Source of the DNA: CAYRFU01 sp964423525
GTDB lineage: Bacteria; Vulcanimicrobiota; Xenobia; Xenobiales; JADMJV01
Assembly: GCA_964423525.1 (NCBI GenBank)
Contig: CAYRFU010000104.1
Coordinates: 1 to 19,653, forward strand
Length of the DNA stretch: 19,653 bases
Direction of reading: 5' to 3'
The position numbers and the translations under genes are program-made. Positions 13,669 to 19,653 of this stretch are shown piece after piece; positions within the stretch are counted from its first letter, which is position 1, and the number at the start of each line of letters is the position of its first letter. The notes under the pieces were generated by a model. It saw only the letters and a program-made list of their open reading frames with translations. It was not told the DNA's origin and made no database searches.

Positions 13669-14271
13669 ATGAGCCGCATCGTGGTTTTCGTCTTGCTGCT
13701 GGGCTTGACAGCTCAGGCCGAGATGCGATTTTTGAACAACACCGATCAGAGCCTCAAAGTGGAGAGTTTTGATGCTCAGGGTCGTCTTCACTCGGGCTTG
13801 GTGGCCCCCGGACTGATCCTTTCTGACCCCGTCGGCGCTCCCGCCAAGCCTCGTTCTGACGAGGTCTTGGTGATCCGGTCGGTGGCTGGTGAGCTGCTCT
13901 ATAGCGACAAGCGGAAAGCCGGCTACGTCTACCTTCTCAACCCGCGGGGCGACAGAATCTCGGTGGTCGAGCTGGGTCGCTTTCAAGGCAGCATCCTGGG
14001 TTCCCCTCCGCGAGTTCTCAACGCCAGCCAGAAAGACTTGACCCTCCATTTTGTTTATGACGACTTTTCTCAAGAAGAGACCCGGGTCGACCAGCCTTCC
14101 TCCCAGCAAAAACTGCTGCCGGTGGTGGTGGGTCACCCCGACAAAAAAGTGTTGGAGACCCAGATCGTAGCCGAAGGTCTGTCCACCACCACCTTGCTCC
14201 AAAGCGGTCGGGTCTACCTGATTCAGGTCAAAGCCGGCCAGCTTGAAGCAGAAGTGGTTGCCATCAACTAA
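13669..14271 (+). CDS. Secreted or periplasmic protein with two copies of an unknown domain
   Basis: A 200-residue protein of unknown function with a Sec signal peptide (MSRIVVFVLLLGLTAQA, cleavage likely after residue 17). The mature part seems to be a tandem duplication with a constant offset of 95 residues: RFLN (20-23) matches RVLN (115-118), VL at 66-67 matches VL at 161-162, and GYVYLL (85-90) matches GRVYLI (180-185). Each copy looks beta-rich. The ATG at 13669 has GGAAG 10 bases upstream and lies 23 bases after atoE, so it is probably the last gene of the hydrolase/transporter operon. The stop overlaps that of the convergent glycosyltransferase by four bases. A role in binding the transported compound or at the cell surface is speculation. 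Confidence 0.75.
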   Translation: MSRIVVFVLLLGLTAQAEMRFLNNTDQSLKVESFDAQGRLHSGLVAPGLILSDPVGAPAKPRSDEVLVIRSVAGELLYSDKRKAGYVYLLNPRGDRISVVELGRFQGSILGSPPRVLNASQKDLTLHFVYDDFSQEETRVDQPSSQQKLLPVVVGHPDKKVLETQIVAEGLSTTTLLQSGRVYLIQVKAGQLEAEVVAIN

Positions 14272-15077
14272 GCAGTGATCAGAAAGTAGTAGACGGAGGC
14301 GATCCGGAGCAACCGGAAAAAAGCCATCTTCCAACTCTCGGGACCCGCTGTCACCAAGCCGTCACGGATCATCAACACCAGGCACCCCCCGAGCTCTTTT
14401 AGACAAGAAAAGACAGGACGACCGCGGCGCTCTCGGCAGCGTTGCAGTAGGGGGTGGTCAGCATCGTCTAGTTGAAAACGAGGGGCGTTCTCCAACTCCA
14501 AGAGCTGGCGTGCCTCGATCCGACTCCAGGGTAGCATCTTGCGGCGGAATGTCTCGAAAGTCCAATTGTTATAAGCAGGCCGATGCTCAAGCAAAAGGTC
14601 GTGGCGAACCTCGAGCCGGCCGTAGGTGCCGGGAGCCAGGTGGGTGATGCCGAGAAAATACATCTTTTGACGCCGAAACAGGCAGGCCATGAGATTGCGA
14701 CTAAAGGGCCCCTTCTCGACATAACCATCAGGGGTGCTGGACGGCCAGCGAAGAGCGAAGGCATCGACATCTTGGCGGGCCATCAAACCCGGTAGAGCCG
14801 TTCGGGTCTCAGCCGGCAGGAACTCGTCGGGATCGATCCTCAAGACCCATTCACAACGAGCCTGCTCGAAGGTGAAGGCCCGATGAGACTCCGAGGAACC
14901 GTGAAAGGGACGCTCGTAGACCCGGGCTCCAAAGCGATGGGCGATCTCAAGACTTCGATCTCGGCAGGGGCCGTCGTGGGCCACCACCAACTCATCAACC
15001 GCCCCTTCAATGCTCACGAGACACCGCTCTAGATACTGTTCGTCGTTATGCACGATGATGCAGGCCGAAAGCGACAT
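14268..15077 (-). CDS. Family 2 glycosyltransferase
   Basis: A 269-residue GT2 (GT-A fold) glycosyltransferase, cytoplasmic or at the inner membrane face, transferring a sugar from a nucleotide-sugar donor. The N-terminal nucleotide-binding part starts SACIIVHNDEQYLERCL and continues with VDELVVAHDG; the metal-binding motif is RIDPDEF (D82, D84). Its length and layout resemble WaaE-like LPS-core/glycan transferases, although the acceptor cannot be told. The hydrophobic C-terminus (MAFFRLLRIASVYYFLI) may attach to the membrane. The ATG at 15077 lies 7 bases after asnB. It is the last gene of the minus-strand glycan string. Confidence 0.88.
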   Translation of the reverse strand: MSLSACIIVHNDEQYLERCLVSIEGAVDELVVAHDGPCRDRSLEIAHRFGARVYERPFHGSSESHRAFTFEQARCEWVLRIDPDEFLPAETRTALPGLMARQDVDAFALRWPSSTPDGYVEKGPFSRNLMACLFRRQKMYFLGITHLAPGTYGRLEVRHDLLLEHRPAYNNWTFETFRRKMLPWSRIEARQLLELENAPRFQLDDADHPLLQRCRERRGRPVFSCLKELGGCLVLMIRDGLVTAGPESWKMAFFRLLRIASVYYFLITA

Positions 15078-15084
15078 TAGCTTT

Positions 15085-16926
15085 CTATACCCGTTCTGAC
15101 CACCGCTCCCACCACTGAGTGAAAATCAGAAGCGACCACAGCTGGTCTTCCCATCCGCATCCGTAGTCTAAGAACTCTCGCCATTTGCGCTGAGCCACCT
15201 CGGGACGGAAGAAGCCTTGACCATCTAGCCGGCTAAGAAGATGGCCAGCCCAATCCTGAAAGGGTCCCCGCAACCAATCGCCCAGGGGGACACAAAAACC
15301 TTGTTTAGGACGATTCACCAGCTTCTCGGGGACCAACTGATAGAGGAGTTGCCGGAGAATCCATTTGAACTGGCCTGCTCGATACTTCTGGGCCAGCGGC
15401 AATGACCAGGCTAGCTCTACGACGCGATGGTCCAGCAAAGGGGAACGAACCTCCAGACCCCAGGCCATACTCGCTCGATCGACTTTGGTCAGAATTCCAT
15501 CCGGTAAAAGGGTGGTCACATCGTAGAACATCAAGCTCTCCAGGTCGGATGCCTCGATCACCATACGGGATTCGAAGGCCGGGCTCGGCAGAAAGGGGTC
15601 GATCAGAATCTGTTCAGGTCGATTCCAGAAGCCAGCCAACCGATCGTAGTTGTCACGCAGACGAGTCGCTCCCAACAGCTCTTGGAGGCCGTGGACTCGG
15701 TTGGCCAAATAGGGAGACAAGCGGGCCCACCAAGTAGGCGGAACCCCCTCGAGCAAGCGGCCAAGCCGGCGACGCAAGTCAACAGGCCAAAGAGCCAAAA
15801 AACTCCACTGGTTCGCGCAAAGAGGGTAACGGTCGTAGCCAAAAAAGAGCGAATCCCCGTCGTCTCCGCTGAGAGCGACCGTCACCTCTTGGCGAGCCGC
15901 CTGGCAGATCAAAAGGGTCGGTAGCTGAGAAGGGTCGCAAAACGGCTCATCAAAGTAGTTCGGCAAGCAGGGGATGAGTTCCCGGGCCTGATGGGCCGAC
16001 AAGCGCACCTCGCAGTGGTCGGTGCCGAGAAAATCGGCCACCCCGCGAGCCTGGTTCGACTCGTCGAAAGCGGCCTCCTCAAAGCCCATAGTGTAAGTCC
16101 GAAGCGGTCGAGAGCTTTGGCGCTGAGCCAGAGCCGCCACCAACGATGAATCCACCCCACCCGACAGCAGCAGTCCGAGGGGAACGTCGGAAACCAGACG
16201 TTGAGAGACCGCCCGTTCCAGCTCGATTCGAAGGTCCTGGAGGGCCTGGCCCTCGCTCCTAGGCCGCACTTGCCCGACCGGATGAGACCAGTATTCGACC
16301 AGCGCCTTCCCGTTCCAATAGTGGCCAGGTGGGAGCTTGGAGATCCCTGTGAAAATCGACAGCGGGGCGGGCACGTATCCGTAACGGAGAAAAAGCCCAA
16401 GGGCTTGTCGATCGACGCGGCTGGAAAAATCCGGATGAGCTCTGAAGGCGGTCAACTCGGAGCTAAACAAAAAGTCTCGGCCCAGTTGCCCATAGTAGAG
16501 CGGCTTTTGCCCGATCCGGTCCCGGGCTAAAAAGCAGCGACGCCCATCCCAGTAAGCGAAGGCGAACATGCCCACCGCTCGGTTCAGAGTGAGGGCCACT
16601 CCCCAAAAGTTCAGAGCTGCTAGCAAGACCTCGCTATCGCAGTGGCCCTGAAAGGAATGACGACACCCCTCTTGCTGGAGTTCGTGACGAAGAACGGGCG
16701 CGTTGTAGAGCTCTCCATTAAAGGTCAGCAGTCGACCCTGGTGGTCCATGGGTTGATGGCCAGCGCTGCTCACATCGATGACGGCCAGGCGCCGGTGGCC
16801 AAAGGTCGCTCTGCGGGAGGTGGCGACCCCTTCGTCATCGGGCCCTCGGTGACGCAGGTGTTGAAGCATCTTGACGACCAACTCCGTTTGAGGTTGGTCG
16901 GAGACCACTCCCGCCAAGCCGCACAT
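15085..16926 (-). CDS. asnB: Asparagine synthetase (glutamine-hydrolysing) type amidotransferase
   Basis: A 613-residue class II glutamine amidotransferase plus synthetase protein. The N-terminal nucleophile is Cys2 (MCGLAG), with RHRGPD (25-30) and FNGELYN (69-75) in the glutaminase domain. The synthetase domain has the ATP PP-loop SGGVDSS (255-261) and the later motif SGDDGDSLFFGYDRY (353-367). That motif is usually SGDGGDELFGGYxRY, so G356D, E359S and G362F are changes close to the active site. A later VDRASMAWGLEVRSPLLD segment is well conserved. The gene sits between two glycosyltransferases (3 and 7 base gaps), where such proteins often amidate a glycan component rather than free aspartate; here that is inference. 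The ATG at 16926 is fixed by Cys2, with GGGAGAGG upstream. Confidence 0.92.
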   Translation of the reverse strand: MCGLAGVVSDQPQTELVVKMLQHLRHRGPDDEGVATSRRATFGHRRLAVIDVSSAGHQPMDHQGRLLTFNGELYNAPVLRHELQQEGCRHSFQGHCDSEVLLAALNFWGVALTLNRAVGMFAFAYWDGRRCFLARDRIGQKPLYYGQLGRDFLFSSELTAFRAHPDFSSRVDRQALGLFLRYGYVPAPLSIFTGISKLPPGHYWNGKALVEYWSHPVGQVRPRSEGQALQDLRIELERAVSQRLVSDVPLGLLLSGGVDSSLVAALAQRQSSRPLRTYTMGFEEAAFDESNQARGVADFLGTDHCEVRLSAHQARELIPCLPNYFDEPFCDPSQLPTLLICQAARQEVTVALSGDDGDSLFFGYDRYPLCANQWSFLALWPVDLRRRLGRLLEGVPPTWWARLSPYLANRVHGLQELLGATRLRDNYDRLAGFWNRPEQILIDPFLPSPAFESRMVIEASDLESLMFYDVTTLLPDGILTKVDRASMAWGLEVRSPLLDHRVVELAWSLPLAQKYRAGQFKWILRQLLYQLVPEKLVNRPKQGFCVPLGDWLRGPFQDWAGHLLSRLDGQGFFRPEVAQRKWREFLDYGCGWEDQLWSLLIFTQWWERWSERV

Positions 16927-16929
16927 CGG

Positions 16930-18393
16930 CTATCGCCTCTCCCGATGGCGGAGGCGATAAAGCACGAAATTCTCCCGTTCGGCCCCCTCAAAGCGTGTCA
17001 GTGGCTCGATGACGGCCGACTCCGGGAGCCGCTGACGGAGCTTTTGATCGAAGGTGACGTCGACAGCCAGATAGACTTCAGGCTGACGCTTCAGGGCCTG
17101 CTCAAGCAGGTCCGGATACTGTTCCGGTTTCATCCACTGCTCGGCCCAGTCAGCGTAGAGCCCCTGGCAATCACACTCGAGATAGTAGAAAGGGCGATTC
17201 AAACAAGCTGCCAGGCCAGCGCTGGGAAAGGCCGGATAGCCGATCCAGAACCGATCCTTCAGACCCTCTTGCTCGATCCAAGCGGCGGTCGTCTCTAGAT
17301 TGGAGAGAGGCCGTTGGTAGGTAGCCACCATCGCCTTCAATCCACCGCTGGCGTTGACCACCAAGAGAAAGGTCAAAATCCAGGCTGGTCCCAGCCTCAA
17401 ATCGCGCTGGCGAGCCCACCAAATCAGAACCACCAAGAAAACGAAAAAGATGGCCCCGTGCCAACTGTAGCCGCCGGTCATAAAGTAAAAAAAGGCCACC
17501 ATCGCAGCCGAGAGCCCCCCCATGGCCATCAGCAACGGGGGCTGACGCTTGAGCAAAACGAACAGAGCTCCGGCCACTGCCAGAGCCACGAAAAAAGCCG
17601 GAAAGTTGGGAAGACGAGAGTCGAAATGATGCCAGCCCAAGTCTCGAAAAGGCACAAAAGCGCTTCCGAAAACCCCAATCTTATTGCTCAGGTTGGCGTT
17701 GGTGAAGGTCAGCACCAACACAGTCGCCTCTCCCTTGCCGCGGATCAGAGTCTGGGCCAGGGTGCCACCCGCCAGGAGAAGCAAGATGAGATAAGGCGCC
17801 ATCGTTCTCAACCTCTCCGGCTTTTCCTCAAGCCAGAGAGCGGCCAGGGCTAACGAAACAAGAGCCAGGAAGAAATGGAGGTTGGCCAAAAGCCCGAGCA
17901 GGAGCCAGCCTAGGCGGGACCGCTTCTCAAGCTCTTTAGAGAAGGCCAAAAAGGAGAACAGCAGCAAAAGCCCCACTCCATAGCTGCGGGCCATTAAGGC
18001 GTAGTCGTAGCTGAGGGGGTAACTGAAACAAAGAAGAGCCTTCTCCCACCACTGGAAAGGGGAGCGAAACCAAACCAGACTCAACCAGCCGAGCGTCACC
18101 GTCGCCTGCACCACTTTCAAGACGACAGGGTCAGCCGTCAATTTGGAAAGCGGCCACAGCAGCAGATACCAGAGGGCAGGGTGACCCTCGCCCCGCAAAC
18201 GGCTCAACAGGTCGGAAAGACCCGAGCTTGAGCGAACCAGTCCCCAGGCCTGGAGTTCGTCACCCCACAGGGTGTGATGGGCCAGATTGACCACCACCAC
18301 CACCGCCAACAGAACGAAACCGACTCTGGGGTCTTTGAGTCGGCCGACCGCGGCACTCACCTGGGGATCTGGAACCGACCTATCATCAGACAT
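16930..18393 (-). CDS. Multi-membrane GT-C type glycosyltransferase (ArnT/PMT-like)
   Basis: A 487-residue membrane protein with about ten transmembrane segments, resembling GT-C glycosyltransferases that use polyprenyl-phosphate sugars on the outer face of the inner membrane. The first extracytoplasmic loop has LWGDELQAW (D45, E46), the place of the catalytic acidic residue in this fold, followed by RGEGHPALWYLLLW and later MARSYG. The C-terminal about 110 residues are a soluble domain. The ATG at 18393 has GGAG five bases upstream; an ATG at 18408 (five residues longer) is the alternative, and the open frame up to 18735 runs into the divergent exporter gene. It starts the minus-strand string with asnB and the GT2 gene. 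Donor and acceptor are unknown. Confidence 0.82.
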   Translation of the reverse strand: MSDDRSVPDPQVSAAVGRLKDPRVGFVLLAVVVVVNLAHHTLWGDELQAWGLVRSSSGLSDLLSRLRGEGHPALWYLLLWPLSKLTADPVVLKVVQATVTLGWLSLVWFRSPFQWWEKALLCFSYPLSYDYALMARSYGVGLLLLFSFLAFSKELEKRSRLGWLLLGLLANLHFFLALVSLALAALWLEEKPERLRTMAPYLILLLLAGGTLAQTLIRGKGEATVLVLTFTNANLSNKIGVFGSAFVPFRDLGWHHFDSRLPNFPAFFVALAVAGALFVLLKRQPPLLMAMGGLSAAMVAFFYFMTGGYSWHGAIFFVFLVVLIWWARQRDLRLGPAWILTFLLVVNASGGLKAMVATYQRPLSNLETTAAWIEQEGLKDRFWIGYPAFPSAGLAACLNRPFYYLECDCQGLYADWAEQWMKPEQYPDLLEQALKRQPEVYLAVDVTFDQKLRQRLPESAVIEPLTRFEGAERENFVLYRLRHRERR

Positions 18394-18448
18394 GATCGCT
18401 CCAACCATTTGAGGCAGGCCGGTCCAGTTCCTCGGGGAATGGCCGCCC

Positions 18449-19653
18449 ATGGAATTTGGCCCTAAACTGCTCCAAGCGCTCGGCCCCCAGGGTCGAAGGG
18501 GCCTGGTCTGGCTGGCCCTGGTGGTGGTCGTCTCAAGCAGTCTCGAAGTGCTCGGGATGGGGGCCGTTATGCAGTTTATGCGGCTGGCCGGAGAGCCATC
18601 TCTGCTCGGCAGCGAGCAGTTCACCTGGCTACGCCAACTGACAGGATTGGAGTCGGTCCGCCAACTGCTGATAGCCATCGGTCTGGCTGTCATCGTGTTG
18701 CTGACCTTAGGCAAAGGGTCCACGGCCTTTTCCACCTGGTATCAGCATCGCTTTGTTTGGGAGCAGGATAAAGTGATGGCCATCGCTTTGTTACGCAGCT
18801 TTCTCTCTCGACCTTATCGCTGGTTTCTCGATCAGAATGGCGCCCATCTCAATCGCTATCTCAACTCGCGCGATTTTAGCGCCAATCTGCTGGCGGCCGT
18901 GACCAATCTGATCGCAGCCAGCGCGGTGAGCGTGATCATCTTAGCCACTTTGGTGTGGGTCGATCCGGGGGTCGCCCTGGCCACCTTTTTGCTGGTCGGT
19001 CTAGCCCAGATGGCCCTGGTTGTCACCACCAAAGACCCCATCAATCGCTGGGCCAAAGAGGCTCACGAGTTACTCAACCGGCGAGCGGTGGTCGGTCAAG
19101 AGGCGATGTCTGGCATTAAGCCGGTGCTCAGTTTGGCCCGTGAAGAACACTATCTCAAAGAGTTCTCGAGCCTTTCGGAACGGGCTTCCAAACTGGCCGC
19201 TTGGCGGGAGATGGTGTGGGACCTACCCCGCAATTTTCTGGAGGCGGTAGCTCTGGGGCTACTCCTTTGCCTGACCCTCTATTTCGTCATCTGGGGCGGG
19301 GTGGACAGGCTGCTACCGATGCTCTCGCTCTATGCCATGGCGGGTTATCGCGTCATCCCAGCCATCCATCTGGTGTTCAACTCTCTCACCCGAATCCGCA
19401 CCCACCTGCCCGCTCTCGAGGGTTATCTCGAATTCCTGGCTGAAAACCCTGCCCGCCAACTGACTCCCCCCGCCCGCAGAATTCCCCTCCGCCAGAAGCT
19501 AGAGTTCGAGGACCTGGTGTTTTGCTATCAGCCCCGACAGGCCCCCGTTCTGGATCGGTTAAATTTTGAGATCACCCAGGGCGAGCGGGTCGGGATCGTC
19601 GGCTCGACAGGAGCCGGCAAAACCACCGTGATCGATATTTTGATGGGTCTCCT
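18449..19653 (+). CDS. ABC exporter (PglK/MsbA type), 3' end outside window
   Basis: The first 401 residues of a permease-ATPase fusion (half-transporter), open to the window end. Six membrane segments are expected in residues about 18-300 (clear ones near 18-40, 72-88, 150-192, 262-285), then a nucleotide-binding domain starting LEFEDLVFCY (351-360) and Walker A GSTGAGKTT (385-393). The style of the sequence, particularly GERVGIVGSTGAGKTTVIDILMGLL-like spacing, resembles PglK, the flippase for lipid-linked oligosaccharides, rather than a peptide exporter. The ATG at 18449 has CGGGGA about 10 bases upstream; an ATG at 18439 is in another frame and stops within nine codons. Divergent from the glycosyltransferase genes with 55 bases between, suggesting a common glycan export pathway. 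Confidence 0.88.
   Translation, partial: MEFGPKLLQALGPQGRRGLVWLALVVVVSSSLEVLGMGAVMQFMRLAGEPSLLGSEQFTWLRQLTGLESVRQLLIAIGLAVIVLLTLGKGSTAFSTWYQHRFVWEQDKVMAIALLRSFLSRPYRWFLDQNGAHLNRYLNSRDFSANLLAAVTNLIAASAVSVIILATLVWVDPGVALATFLLVGLAQMALVVTTKDPINRWAKEAHELLNRRAVVGQEAMSGIKPVLSLAREEHYLKEFSSLSERASKLAAWREMVWDLPRNFLEAVALGLLLCLTLYFVIWGGVDRLLPMLSLYAMAGYRVIPAIHLVFNSLTRIRTHLPALEGYLEFLAENPARQLTPPARRIPLRQKLEFEDLVFCYQPRQAPVLDRLNFEITQGERVGIVGSTGAGKTTVIDILMGL

Noticed and set aside
18381..18386. TATCAT as a -10 for the ABC exporter
   Set aside because: The place for the -35, 17 bases upstream, reads CACCTG, which is unlike TTGACA.
18439..18441. ATG at 18439 as the exporter start
   Set aside because: It is out of frame with the transporter and meets a stop within nine codons.
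1..19653. CRISPR arrays, insertion sequences, phage or integrase genes, att sites
   Set aside because: No regularly spaced repeats, transposase or integrase motifs or flanking inverted repeats were seen on either strand.

Overview
The window holds about 20 tightly packed bacterial genes with very short gaps and no rRNA, tRNA, CRISPR array or insertion sequence that I can see. The organism cannot be named from this window. The order ffh-rpsP-khpA-ylqD-rimM-trmD is the one known from Bacillota and relatives, but trmD is followed by glycogen phosphorylase instead of rplS. The ClpS variant, the AtoE transporter and frequent TTG/GTG starts do not point to one familiar genus. An uncultivated lineage is plausible (inference).

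Left part (1-7716): the 3' end of glmM on the + strand runs tail-to-tail into a long minus-strand gene string. That string reads, from its promoter at 7688-7716: ffh, rpsP, khpA, ylqD, rimM, trmD, glgP, clpS and a multi-zinc-ribbon membrane protein (9 genes, ending at 451). The first six make SRP, ribosomal protein S16, an RNA chaperone and ribosome/tRNA maturation factors. Glycogen phosphorylase, the N-degron adaptor ClpS and the zinc-ribbon protein are appended, which could link protein-synthesis capacity to carbon reserves and protein turnover. The promoter lies so close to the ffh start codon that the mRNA is probably almost leaderless.

Middle part (7748-14271): a lipoprotein serine hydrolase of the class A beta-lactamase fold (minus) is divergent from an RNase E/G (plus), with two abutting perfect palindromes between them. 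Downstream of the RNase lie two tandem, overlapping metallo-beta-lactamase-fold hydrolases, a short-chain fatty-acid transporter (AtoE) and a secreted protein made of two copies of an unrecognised domain, all closely spaced on the plus strand. The leader in front of the first hydrolase can fold so that its ribosome-binding site is paired.

Right part (14268-19653): a surface-glycan type locus. On the minus strand a multi-membrane GT-C type glycosyltransferase, an asparagine-synthetase-like amidotransferase and a family 2 glycosyltransferase follow one another with 3 and 7 base gaps. A PglK/MsbA-like ABC exporter starts divergently at 18449 and leaves the window inside its ATPase domain.

The most interesting places are: the histone-H1-like tail on glycogen phosphorylase, the ClpS/zinc-ribbon pair, the MBL-MBL-AtoE-secreted protein operon with its structured leader, the tandem palindromes in front of the RNase E/G gene, and the near-leaderless ffh promoter.
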